This document shows positions 6,339 to 13,196 of a DNA stretch of 21,823 nucleotides, piece after piece; positions within the stretch are counted from its first letter, which is position 1; the number at the start of each line of letters is the position of its first letter. The DNA comes from a virus. Under the pieces are notes generated by a model, which worked only from the letters and a program-made list of their open reading frames with translations, had not been told where the DNA came from and made no database searches. Both the position numbers and the translations under genes were made by a program. The stretch is taken from the IMG/VR virus record IMGVR_UViG_3300009551_000124, positions 1 through 21,823 of that record. One strand, 5' to 3'.

Positions 6339-6393
6339 TTTATTCGTCCGTCGATGACATTGGCGGTAAGCGACAACATAGGAGGTACACCGT

Positions 6394-6936
6394 ATCCGGC
6401 GTGTACTAGCGATAGCAGCAGTGCTAACACTAGCGGCAACGAGTACGGCAAAAGCGCACACATACCCGCATCACATGTTGCGTAAGATCCATCATAACCG
6501 TGATGCCACGTGGCACTTTCAACGGTTGATGGGTGTACCACTAACCCCCTATCACAAATGGGCAGAAAATCGATGTGGCAACAAACAGTGTCGATATCAA
6601 GTATTGCTCATTTGGAGGCGTCATCATAGACATGCGCACCATCGATACAAGAGAGTCGGGTCTGCCCCGAGCTATTACGATGCGCGTTACGCAGGTCTAC
6701 GATGCATTCATGGTGGAGAAGGATCATGGGATGCATACAATCCTGCAGGCTACTACGGTGGCCTACAAATGGATTGGTCATTCATGCGCCATTGGGGCGC
6801 TGACATGCTAGCAAGGCATGGAGGTAAGGACGCACGATACTGGACTCCGCTTGAGCAACTGATAGTAGGGTATCGAGCGGTACAACATATAGGATACTCA
6901 CCCTGGCCGAATACACGTATTCCCTGTGGTGTGTAA
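6394..6936 (+). CDS. Secreted Rpf/transglycosylase-like cell-wall hydrolase, probable ATC start
   Basis: The C-terminal 75 residues match the actinobacterial Rpf/lysozyme-like fold: C104-I-H-G-G-E109-G-S-W, then YYGGLQMDWSFM, WTPLEQLIVGYRA and PWPNTRIPCGV. E109 is the likely catalytic acid, and C104 with the terminal Cys probably form the usual disulfide. Such domains cleave peptidoglycan glycan strands. No ATG/GTG/TTG gives a whole signal peptide: GTG 6421 leaves only MLTLAATSTAKA. The in-frame codon ATC 6394 has GGAGG (6381-6385) eight bases upstream and yields a textbook signal, RRVLAIAAVLTLAATSTAKA ending AKA|H. An in-frame TAG at 6379 excludes longer starts. The region between signal and domain is His/Arg-rich. 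It may aid lysis or lysis from without; an ATC start or a base error are both possible. Confidence 0.8.
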   Translation: MRRVLAIAAVLTLAATSTAKAHTYPHHMLRKIHHNRDATWHFQRLMGVPLTPYHKWAENRCGNKQCRYQVLLIWRRHHRHAHHRYKRVGSAPSYYDARYAGLRCIHGGEGSWDAYNPAGYYGGLQMDWSFMRHWGADMLARHGGKDARYWTPLEQLIVGYRAVQHIGYSPWPNTRIPCGV

Positions 6937-6940
6937 GTAG

Positions 6941-6969
6941 TCTCCCTGAACCCGAAGCCTATAGGGAGA
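6941..6969 (+). terminator. Hairpin after the hydrolase gene
   Basis: TCTCCCT (6941-6947) pairs with AGGGAGA (6963-6969), four bases after the stop codon. No T-run. A weak terminator or mRNA 3'-end hairpin. Confidence 0.35.
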
Positions 6970-6977
6970 TAGCCGAG

Positions 6978-7056
6978 GTAGCAGACGTTCACGGTAGGCG
7001 GTGAGATGTGCACCGAACGGTACGAAGCGGAGAGACAGCGTACCACGATCTGCTAC
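6978..7056 (+). ncRNA. Candidate three-way-junction RNA in the leader of gene 7076
   Basis: A closing stem GTAGCAGA (6978-6985) with TCTGCTAC (7049-7056) encloses two hairpins: CGGTG/CACCG (6999-7015) and GGTACG/CGTACC (7019-7044). All three stems are perfect Watson-Crick. The element ends about 10 bases before the GGGAG ribosome site of the zinc-ribbon gene at 7076. It is not a tRNA: no T-loop motif or anticodon arm. Could be a regulatory leader; unproven. Confidence 0.35.
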
Positions 7057-7075
7057 ATAAGATTTAAGGGAGAGC

Positions 7076-7348
7076 ATGGACACGGAAGAGTATTGCATAG
7101 GATGCGGTTACTGGCGTCCTAATCTTATAGATCGCACAGGTGTATGCGCTCACTGCACTGCAGCACAAGAGGATAAAGTAGTGCTAACATGTATAGAGTG
7201 TAAGCGCGAGAAGCCTGTCAAGCGTGGTGAACTGCGCCCGATGTGCAGTGCATGTAGACAACGAGTTTACATTGCTAAAGACCCAGCTTATCGTCTATAT
7301 CGTAGGCAAATCCGAATACGTCAATGGCATAATAGAAAGAAGAGGTAA
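7076..7348 (+). CDS. Double zinc-ribbon protein, 90 aa
   Basis: ATG 7076 follows AAGGGAGAG. Two CxxC...CxxC zinc ribbons stand in tandem: C7/C10 with C24/C27, and C39/C42 with C57/C60. The tail is strongly basic and aromatic (YRLYRRQIRIRQWHNRKKR). This build suits DNA or RNA binding; phage proteins like this are often transcription or HNH-type accessory factors, but no catalytic residues are visible. It ends in a TAATG overlap with the next gene. A long structured leader (6937-7075) precedes it. Confidence 0.74.
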   Translation: MDTEEYCIGCGYWRPNLIDRTGVCAHCTAAQEDKVVLTCIECKREKPVKRGELRPMCSACRQRVYIAKDPAYRLYRRQIRIRQWHNRKKR

Positions 7349-7569
7349 TGTATACGATCCTGATTCGACGTGAGTATTGCCCCTGGTGGTCATTTGGTAT
7401 GATGACTAGAGTGAACCTTGCAGCTATTGAGGTTCCGCCCTATGTACAGTATTCATCCATTACGACCATTGCAAACAAGTACCGTGCTCAGTACAACACC
7501 GATGAGTACAGTATCGCAATCATGGAAGGAGATGCTAAAGATGCGATTATTCAAGCGAAGCACTCCTAA
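7348..7569 (+). CDS. Small hypothetical protein, 73 aa
   Basis: Starts in the TAATG overlap; the upstream AAGAAGAGG is a fair ribosome site. Strand MYTILIRREYC, strand MMTRVNLAAIEVP, helix SSITTIANKYRAQY, strand EYSIAIMEG. The order of elements resembles the small proteins at 1817 and 3186. Overlaps the next gene by 29 bases. No function recognised. Confidence 0.68.
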   Translation: MYTILIRREYCPWWSFGMMTRVNLAAIEVPPYVQYSSITTIANKYRAQYNTDEYSIAIMEGDAKDAIIQAKHS

Positions 7570-7915
7570 GCACGTCAGTCAAGTCATTGATGACTTGATT
7601 GAGATTGATGAAGATGAGATGGACAGGTATGCTGAGGCTAACAAGCAAGAAGTGTTTCAGTGGGTTAAGGAACAGGTTGCGGTAGCTATTGAGGCTGGCG
7701 TCAGCATTGATGAAACATGCGCTACTATCCTTGGTGTCGTGCTCATGAAATCGTTTGAGCCGTTCATAGTCACAGGCCCACAGCGGCTTGATGACGAAGA
7801 GTTTATGAAGTCATTAGATCAATACTGTCACGGTCAGGGTCATAAGATGCTTGAGCTATTTGGACTCATCACAACGACCTACCTTGACATTCAGCGCCAA
7901 TCTGTGGTAGAGTAG
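7541..7915 (+). CDS. Acidic helical hypothetical protein, 124 aa
   Basis: Start set at ATG 7541, nine bases after GGAAGGAG (7524-7531); ATG 7532 lies directly against that site and is less likely, and in-frame ATGs further upstream would bury the previous gene. Acidic N-terminal helix (IDDLIEIDEDEMDRYAEAN), then amphipathic helices (VKEQVAVAIEAGVSI, ATILGVVLMKSF). No membrane anchor, cysteine site or recognised family. Its last codons contain the predicted promoter of the SNF2 gene. Confidence 0.72.
   Translation: MRLFKRSTPKHVSQVIDDLIEIDEDEMDRYAEANKQEVFQWVKEQVAVAIEAGVSIDETCATILGVVLMKSFEPFIVTGPQRLDDEEFMKSLDQYCHGQGHKMLELFGLITTTYLDIQRQSVVE
7884..7913 (+). promoter_or_regulatory. Predicted promoter of the SNF2 helicase gene
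   Basis: TTGACA (7884-7889), 18-base spacer, TAGAGT (7908-7913). Perfect -35, and a -10 of the actinobacterial TANNNT form. It overlaps the end of the upstream gene and leaves a leader of about 50 bases with a C-rich stretch (CTCCCCAAC) and a small hairpin before AGGAGG. Confidence 0.6.
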
Positions 7916-7932
7916 TACCAACTCCCCAACGG

Positions 7933-7950
7933 CCTGTGCCGCCTCACAGG
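7933..7950 (+). promoter_or_regulatory. Leader hairpin upstream of the SNF2 gene
   Basis: CCTGTG (7933-7938) and CACAGG (7945-7950) form a perfect 6-bp inverted repeat with a 6-base loop, between the promoter and the AGGAGG at 7961. It could be an operator or an mRNA element affecting ribosome access. Confidence 0.4.
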
Positions 7951-7972
7951 ATAGACAGACAGGAGGAACATA

Positions 7973-9406
7973 GTGGTTACGTACGTGAAACAGCCGTTTC
8001 AGCTAGAGGATCTAGACAAGCTGATTGCACGGCCACACGCTGCTAACTGGTCAGAGGTTGGCTGCATGAAAACATCGACGGCCTTGTGGGATATTGAGGG
8101 TACGATGACGTTGTGTCCGCCTGAGAAGCGTGGGCCACGTATTCTCATCATTACCACCAAGACCGGTAAAGACCCATACTTCCAGGCCACAGGCCCGATC
8201 TTGCCTGAATGGTCGATTGCCAATGCTAAGACTGACGGCACTGCTGATTGGATTCGTGGTGGCAACGACCCGATGGCTCCGCGTATCATCCTCGCGCATT
8301 ACCATTGCTTCACTAACAAGGCTAAGAGCCTTGAAGTGCTAGGTCTTATCAAATGGGACATGGTATTGCTAGATGAGGCACATAGGGTCAAGAACCGCAA
8401 TAGTCAGTGGTCGAAGAACATTCGCAAAATCTTCCGACATGTACCGTTTAAGCGTGTTATGACTGGCACCGGTTTCGTCAACACGCCCGACGAAGTATGG
8501 GCGCTACTGAATTTCCTTGATCCGAAGAAGTACACTGCATACTGGAAGTTTCGTGAGTATTTCTGCCTTGAGATTGAAGTCGCCGGTTTCCGCAAGGTTG
8601 TCGGTATTCGACCCAACCGCAAGGATGAGTTTCGTCAGCTACTTGCTGATATTGGTGTGCGACGTACGAAGAGTGAGGTATTCAAAGACCTGTTAGACCC
8701 GATTGAGACTAAGGTATTCGTTGACCTGTCTCCGACACAGCGACGTATGTACAACGAAGTCGTCAACTATCTCAAGACGCTTGATGCTGAGGGTACGCCG
8801 ATCACGTCACCCAACGTCATATCCGCGCTCACACGGCTGCGCCAGATCGCTGTAGCGACGCCTGTGGTCACGGGCACTGAGGTTGACCCTAAGACTGGCA
8901 AGAAAATCACTCACATCGATCTTACTGAGCCGTCATCCAAGCTGGATGCAGTGATGGAGATACTTGAAGGCATGTCGTGGGATGATGACCGTAAGGACAG
9001 TGTGGTCATATTCTCACAGTTTGCTAAAGCTGTAGACTTGATGCAGGCGCGGTTGGAGAAGGCCGGTATCAGTTACATTCGCATGTTGCCACGACATAAT
9101 GAGTTGAAGCGGGCTGCTATGGTAGAATCATTCCAGAACAAGGAAGCACAGGTATTCTTGTGCACCATCGATCTAGGTGGTGAGTCGATTACCCTAACTG
9201 CAGCGCAGACTCAGATTAACATTGATAAGTCGTGGTCGCCCGGTAAGAACATGCAGGCTGCTGGACGTATTCACAGGCCAGGTCAGAAAGGCCAGGCTCA
9301 GATCATTGACATTCATGCTAACAACACAGTAGACAACCGCGTACAGAAGAAGCTTGACAAGTCGGGATCATGGTTCAAGATGCTATTCGGAAAGGACGAT
9401 GAATGA
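7973..9406 (+). CDS. SNF2-type DEAH helicase / ATPase, 477 aa
   Basis: GTG 7973 has AGGAGG (7961-7966) six bases upstream. SNF2-family motifs run in order: motif I region WSEVGCMKTST (residues 26-36), motif II DEAH (134-137), motif III TGTG (164-167), and the C-terminal lobe with VFLCTIDLGGESITLTAA (motif V) and QAAGRIHRPGQ (428-438, motif VI). These enzymes move on dsDNA using ATP; in phages they are usually single-subunit helicase-like proteins of the replication/recombination module, which fits the neighbouring SWIM, RecB-like and Sak4 genes. Motif I is odd: Met replaces the Gly before Lys33. The length matches short phage SNF2 proteins, without extra chromatin domains. Confidence 0.9.
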   Translation: MVTYVKQPFQLEDLDKLIARPHAANWSEVGCMKTSTALWDIEGTMTLCPPEKRGPRILIITTKTGKDPYFQATGPILPEWSIANAKTDGTADWIRGGNDPMAPRIILAHYHCFTNKAKSLEVLGLIKWDMVLLDEAHRVKNRNSQWSKNIRKIFRHVPFKRVMTGTGFVNTPDEVWALLNFLDPKKYTAYWKFREYFCLEIEVAGFRKVVGIRPNRKDEFRQLLADIGVRRTKSEVFKDLLDPIETKVFVDLSPTQRRMYNEVVNYLKTLDAEGTPITSPNVISALTRLRQIAVATPVVTGTEVDPKTGKKITHIDLTEPSSKLDAVMEILEGMSWDDDRKDSVVIFSQFAKAVDLMQARLEKAGISYIRMLPRHNELKRAAMVESFQNKEAQVFLCTIDLGGESITLTAAQTQINIDKSWSPGKNMQAAGRIHRPGQKGQAQIIDIHANNTVDNRVQKKLDKSGSWFKMLFGKDDE

Positions 9407-9564
9407 CATTGACATTCGATGAATTGCTTGATAAGTTGAATGAGTCATACGAAGCATGGACAATGCGTGGTCAGGTCATTGAAGTGCCTGTGCGTGAATC
9501 AGAGGCTATTTTGATTATCGCACGTGAAGTCAAAGCATTACAGATACAGCTTGAAGGGAGCTAG
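9403..9564 (+). CDS. Small acidic helical protein, 53 aa
   Basis: The ATG overlaps the helicase stop (ATGA), and the frame is open for 53 codons to TAG 9564, four bases before the SWIM gene. The product is acidic and helical (TFDELLDKLNESYEAW, RESEAILIIAREVKALQIQ). No family recognised. Position and coupling support it as a real gene. Confidence 0.6.
   Translation: MTLTFDELLDKLNESYEAWTMRGQVIEVPVRESEAILIIAREVKALQIQLEGS
9409..9437 (+). promoter_or_regulatory. Possible promoter upstream of the SWIM gene
   Basis: TTGACA (9409-9414), 17-base spacer, TAAGTT (9432-9437). It matches the same pattern as the promoters at 7884 and 14068 but lies wholly inside the 53-aa gene and is about 130 bases from the SWIM start, so it is less certain. 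Confidence 0.3.
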
Positions 9565-9567
9565 GAT

Positions 9568-9900
9568 ATGCCAGCGGACATTGTAACAATGAGGGACTGT
9601 GCTAGTAACTATGGCATCTTCGATGTGAAGTCGGATAGCACCGATGAAGTGTACATCGTCACCTTTGACGGTGAAGCCGGTGCACATTGCACTTGTAAGG
9701 CATGGCTGTACAGTGCCGACAATGACTGCAAGCACGTGAATCGCACGTACCTCAAGGCTTGCATGTATAACCCACAGTATTGTGACGGACATGAGAACCC
9801 GATTAAGCCGCGTGGCTTTGCATATACACAGGGACTTGACTCCAACGAGCCGTGCCCCAACTGTGGTGGCCCAACTGTACTCGTAAGGAGAGCAGTATAA
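9568..9900 (+). CDS. SWIM zinc-finger protein, 110 aa
   Basis: The SWIM pattern CxCx(n)CxH is clear: C41-T-C43-K-A-W and C54-K-H56, after a strand-rich lead-in (EVYIVTFDGEAGAHC). A C-terminal C96-P-N-C99-G-G adds half of another zinc knuckle. SWIM domains bind DNA or proteins; stand-alone versions in phages and archaea sit next to helicases and recombinases (in eukaryotes, SWIM proteins of the Shu type promote recombination). Here it follows a SNF2 helicase, and the two may work together, which is inference. GGGAG lies upstream of ATG 9568. The stop overlaps the next ATG. Confidence 0.82.
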   Translation: MPADIVTMRDCASNYGIFDVKSDSTDEVYIVTFDGEAGAHCTCKAWLYSADNDCKHVNRTYLKACMYNPQYCDGHENPIKPRGFAYTQGLDSNEPCPNCGGPTVLVRRAV

Positions 9901-10064
9901 TGGGATACGATCTACGTACTATCTTACGTCATGAGTTTGAACGTGAGATTTGGAAGCTGCCATCACTTCCATTGCAAGAGCATGATCGAGCGATGGTTAA
10001 ACAAACCGCAACAAATTGCGCTGATATAGCTATCAAGGAATGTAGAGATGAACATTCGCATTGA
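9900..10064 (+). CDS. Small helical hypothetical protein, 54 aa
   Basis: Start taken at ATG 9900, in the TAATG overlap and after AAGGAGAG; an in-frame ATG at 9852 lies inside the SWIM gene and lacks support. Charged and helical (LRTILRHEFEREIWKL, EHDRAMVKQTATNCADIAI). It overlaps the next gene by 17 bases. No family recognised. Confidence 0.64.
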   Translation: MGYDLRTILRHEFEREIWKLPSLPLQEHDRAMVKQTATNCADIAIKECRDEHSH

Positions 10065-11016
10065 TCCTGATACCCTAGTTGTACCGGAGCTATACAAGAT
10101 ATATACAGACAAGAAGTATCCGGTTGATGAGGCTGTCGTTGAGAAGTGTCTTGATCCATCAGTACCGTTTGAACATCAAGAGGGTGGTCGGTGGCTACAG
10201 CCTTCACATGCTCAGGTTATCGCCATTCTACGTAGTAGCATCCTACATGTAGTTAGTGCAAATGAGACAACGAAGGTACTGCAATCGGCTGGTGAGTATC
10301 CGATGCCTGAGCTACCGCCACTGCCATATCCTCGCGTTGCTATCGAGGCCGAAGAGCAGAATGGTTGGTTAGTCGCAACAGAACAAAATAAATACTATTC
10401 AGTATACGCCATTTTCATCTCTGAGCGCGAGCAGGGTAAGACATGGGATTGCTTGTGGTATTGGGGCGATGCGTATGAGTATGATCGACCATATAACGAT
10501 GATGAGCAGTACGTACCGTATGTAGCATGGACTATACGTGCTAACCCAGAAGCTAAAGCCGGCTTCGATGTTGCAGGTGCGTATGAGAATCATCCAAGTA
10601 ATGACACAACTATGGTGTCACCAAAAGCTGCACATGTGTTGGTCAAGTTTGCTGTTGAGCTAGCACAGATCATTAGTGCCGACAAAATCCCCCATGAGCC
10701 TATCGTGCCGGTATCACGTCAGCAGCGACGGCAATGGAAAGCTAAGCATCCATATGTCATCACCACCGATAAACCGCGTGTGTACTACGTGAACCTCCAT
10801 GCAGCAGGCGAGACTTCACACGAAGAGGGAGATGGTTCACGGGTGTATCATGTGCGCTGGCTGGTGCGTGGTCACTGGCGACATATCAAAGGTGGTCGCA
10901 CACGTGATGGAAAGCGCGTATTCGCTAAGAAGAGCACATGGGTTAAGGCCCACGTTCGTGGCCCGATAGGCGCTCCTTGGAAGGGACGCCCAATCTATAG
11001 ACAGGAGGATCAATGA
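10048..11016 (+). CDS. Hypothetical protein, 322 aa
   Basis: ATG 10048 follows AAGGAATG. No named family is recognised. Residues 1-80 are helical; the middle is rich in Trp, Tyr and acidic residues (TWDCLWYWGDAYEYDRP); the segment near residue 225 (SRQQRRQWKAKHP) is very basic; and the last 56 residues (from about 267) have YHVRWLVRGHWRH, then WVKAHVRGPIGAPWKGRPIY. Related Arg/Trp-rich endings (RGHWR ... W ... RGP..AP) occur, as far as I recall, in uncharacterised plasmid and phage proteins of actinobacteria, so the tail may be a nucleic-acid-binding element. It is ATGA-coupled to the next membrane protein. Confidence 0.78.
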   Translation: MNIRIDPDTLVVPELYKIYTDKKYPVDEAVVEKCLDPSVPFEHQEGGRWLQPSHAQVIAILRSSILHVVSANETTKVLQSAGEYPMPELPPLPYPRVAIEAEEQNGWLVATEQNKYYSVYAIFISEREQGKTWDCLWYWGDAYEYDRPYNDDEQYVPYVAWTIRANPEAKAGFDVAGAYENHPSNDTTMVSPKAAHVLVKFAVELAQIISADKIPHEPIVPVSRQQRRQWKAKHPYVITTDKPRVYYVNLHAAGETSHEEGDGSRVYHVRWLVRGHWRHIKGGRTRDGKRVFAKKSTWVKAHVRGPIGAPWKGRPIYRQEDQ

Positions 11017-11252
11017 GTTGGTTCAATTTTATCTTATATCCACTTTTAGCTGCTCCAATATGTTTGGTTAGTTGGGATTTATGGCGGCAGCGCCATCTAC
11101 CTCGATCATTTCAATTTCGACCTGGCACTACATTACGTATCACAGGACAAGGTAAGTATAACATATTTCGGATTCAGTCTATTCAAAGTCAATGGGATGC
11201 AGACGGGCGACGAACATACATAGTCGAGTTGACCGCCGACCCCAAATCGTGA
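11013..11252 (+). CDS. Small membrane-anchored protein, 79 aa
   Basis: ATGA overlap with the previous stop. An N-terminal membrane helix (WFNFILYPLLAAPICLVSW, residues 3-21) is followed by a basic linker (LWRQRHLPRS) and a small beta-rich domain (TTLRITGQGKYNIFRIQSI, TYIVELTADP). The domain may face the cytoplasm, judging by the positive charges after the helix. Function unknown. The promoter of the next transcript overlaps its last codons. Confidence 0.68.
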   Translation: MSWFNFILYPLLAAPICLVSWDLWRQRHLPRSFQFRPGTTLRITGQGKYNIFRIQSIQSQWDADGRRTYIVELTADPKS

Positions 11253-11258
11253 TACACT
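11229..11258 (+). promoter_or_regulatory. Predicted promoter of the 11292 gene / nuclease transcript
   Basis: TTGACC (11229-11234), 18-base spacer, TACACT (11253-11258). It sits over the stop of the upstream gene. The leader contains two C-tracts (11264-11280) and ACAGGAGG. CTGTG (11257-11261) can pair with CACAG (11279-11283), next to the ribosome site. Confidence 0.58.
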
Positions 11259-11291
11259 GTGCCACCCCCCGAACCCCCCACAGGAGGCGAG

Positions 11292-11525
11292 ATGACCGTT
11301 CACTTCGTAGTGAAGTTTTGGCTGTATGACTCATACGGTGCCAAGATCCATAATGTTTGGGTAGCTTCAAGTGCTACTGCAAAGAAGGATGACGATGTTA
11401 CACAAGGCATTGCAATAGCAGAGGCATTGAAAATTCTTGTGCGTAATGGCTTCTCTGCTGACAAGCTTGAATTTGTCGGTTTTGAAAATATGGAAGGTTT
11501 GAAAGGTGGGGGCGTTGACTACTAA
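11292..11525 (+). CDS. Small hypothetical protein, 77 aa
   Basis: Start set at ATG 11292 after AGGAGG (11282-11287); an in-frame ATG at 11259 would translate the C-tract as PPPEPP and has no ribosome site. Strand VHFVVKFWLYD, strand KIHNVWVASS, a helix (IAIAEALKILVRNGF) and strand KLEFVGFEN. No known family. First gene of the transcript that continues into the Fe-S nuclease. Confidence 0.7.
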   Translation: MTVHFVVKFWLYDSYGAKIHNVWVASSATAKKDDDVTQGIAIAEALKILVRNGFSADKLEFVGFENMEGLKGGGVDY

Positions 11526-12783
11526 TATCAACACACAGGTTGGTAAACTACCTCCGCCGATACCACCGAAGTCTGAGGTAATCCCGATCCATACGTCAGA
11601 TCGTGGTACGTTCAAGCAGTGTCGTCGTAAGTGGAATTGGTCATCGCCTATGCGCGAGAACCTGCGGACTAACCCACGCATTCACGGTATCTCATTCCCC
11701 CTGTGGTTTGGTACAGGTATCCATCTTGCGATGGAGTTGTATTACAATCCTACGCTCAAGCTTGATCCTGTCAATACGTTCACTACATGGTATGATGTAC
11801 AGACCAAGGGCGGCATGATCGACTACATGATATATGACCTTGGCTATGCCAGTGGTCTGCCTCATCTTGGTGAATATGATATAGCTGAGGGCGTAACACA
11901 GACACACCATGTTGAAGGTCTGTTCGATGTAATCCCCGATGTAGACTTAGATGAGTTTCAAGCTCATCTTGAACTAGGCATTGGCATGATGACGTTCTAC
12001 AAGGAGTACGCAGATCGTCACGATAACTTCGCCGTCATCGCTGCTGAGCACGACTTCAGTGTACCTCTTATGGATAAATCTGAGGATGGGATAGACTACT
12101 ACATTACGCACGGTACGAAACAAGTACACTATCGTGGCCGCATGGACGTTATCATTCAGGATCTTGAGACTGGCCGGTATGGCATCATGGATCACAAGAC
12201 CGCTGCGCCTGCCGATGGTGATGAGTACATCAAGAAGCTTGAGAAGGATGAGCAGGTAACGTCATACATGTGGGCTGCTGAGCGTGAAGCAGAGATACAT
12301 GACCTTGAGTACAAGAATATCGATTTCGTGATTTACAATACGCTCTGGAAAGCATTTCCGAAGCCACCGGATATTACGTCCATTACCAAAAACTTCCCAC
12401 AGGGGCGTCCGTCGATTGATCGCACAAAGCCTACCTCTGCTGCGCTATGGTATGAAGCAGTTAAAGAGCGTGACCTTGATTGGTGGGTCGAGAACGATGA
12501 CAAGGCTAAGGCGTATGCCCAATATCTACTCGATAGTGGCGATGGTTTGTTTGTCCGGCGTGACTATGTACGTCGCAATCGCCATGAGCTACGTAGCGCA
12601 GGTCAACGAATTCTCGATGAGGCTAGTGATATGCTCGCTCCTGATCTTAGGGTGTACCCTAACTTCACTACTAGTTACTCCTGTTTGCGGTGCCCTTTTC
12701 GCAATCCTTGTCTTGCTATGGATGATGGTTCCGATTGGCAAGAGATGATCGACAACAACTATGTGGGAAACTACGACCGATGA
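11506..12783 (+). CDS. Cas4/AddB-type PD-(D/E)XK nuclease with Fe-S cluster, 425 aa
   Basis: Nuclease motifs: GTGIHLAMEL (motif I, RecB-like), G-R-M-D214 (motif II) and D229-H-K231 (the D/ExK). Cysteine C39 near the start and C393-x2-C396-x5-C402 at the end form the split four-cysteine 4Fe-4S arrangement of AddB, Cas4 and Dna2-type nucleases. The substrate should be DNA ends or ssDNA. Beside Sak4 and its SSB partner it probably supplies resected DNA for recombination. Two starts are possible: GTG 11506, with GGAAGG eight bases upstream, and TTG 11515, with AAAGG eight bases upstream; residue numbers use the first. It overlaps the previous gene by up to 20 bases. No helicase domain is fused. 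Confidence 0.88.
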   Translation: MGALTTNINTQVGKLPPPIPPKSEVIPIHTSDRGTFKQCRRKWNWSSPMRENLRTNPRIHGISFPLWFGTGIHLAMELYYNPTLKLDPVNTFTTWYDVQTKGGMIDYMIYDLGYASGLPHLGEYDIAEGVTQTHHVEGLFDVIPDVDLDEFQAHLELGIGMMTFYKEYADRHDNFAVIAAEHDFSVPLMDKSEDGIDYYITHGTKQVHYRGRMDVIIQDLETGRYGIMDHKTAAPADGDEYIKKLEKDEQVTSYMWAAEREAEIHDLEYKNIDFVIYNTLWKAFPKPPDITSITKNFPQGRPSIDRTKPTSAALWYEAVKERDLDWWVENDDKAKAYAQYLLDSGDGLFVRRDYVRRNRHELRSAGQRILDEASDMLAPDLRVYPNFTTSYSCLRCPFRNPCLAMDDGSDWQEMIDNNYVGNYDR

Positions 12784-13196
12784 TTACTCCACAACGTGGT
12801 AGAGAACTAACAGGGCGGCATGTTGCAGTGCGGTATCGATGGAGTGGGAGTGGTTGGATACTCGATATGCCAGTGCGTGACCGTAAGTTTGGTGTGTTGG
12901 GGTGTACTACCTTTCGCTGGCAGCAAGCTAGTGAAATGGTTCCTGCCTCTGAGCATGATACAGCACCGGAGAGGGATGAGTACCGATGGTTCTATGTGCG
13001 TTATGGATGGTCACATGGTATCTATATTGGCAAAGTAGCTAAACAGGAAGGTACCAAGATATTCGTTGACTATGACAGCGGCAATATACTAGATCATCAC
13101 AAGCGTAAGACAATTACATTCGGCTGCGTAGCATTGAAAGGTGTACGTGACGGATTCGTACTTGCATATATACCTCTAACGGAAGGAATCAAGTGA
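12780..13196 (+). CDS. Hypothetical beta-rich protein, 138 aa
   Basis: Start set at ATG 12780 in the ATGA overlap; an in-frame ATG at 12735 would extend into the nuclease gene without a better ribosome site. Beta-rich and aromatic (GRHVAVRYRWSGSGWILDM, YRWFYVRYGWSHGIYIGKV, TKIFVDYDSGNIL), suggesting a small barrel, perhaps two related halves built around RYRWSG and RYGWSHG. No motif points to an enzyme. Coupled by GTGA to the next gene. Confidence 0.72.
   Translation: MITPQRGRELTGRHVAVRYRWSGSGWILDMPVRDRKFGVLGCTTFRWQQASEMVPASEHDTAPERDEYRWFYVRYGWSHGIYIGKVAKQEGTKIFVDYDSGNILDHHKRKTITFGCVALKGVRDGFVLAYIPLTEGIK

Noticed and set aside
6941-7056. tRNA or tRNA-like gene
   Set aside because: Several stems exist, but there is no GTTCRA T-loop, no 7-bp anticodon arm and no acceptor geometry on either strand.
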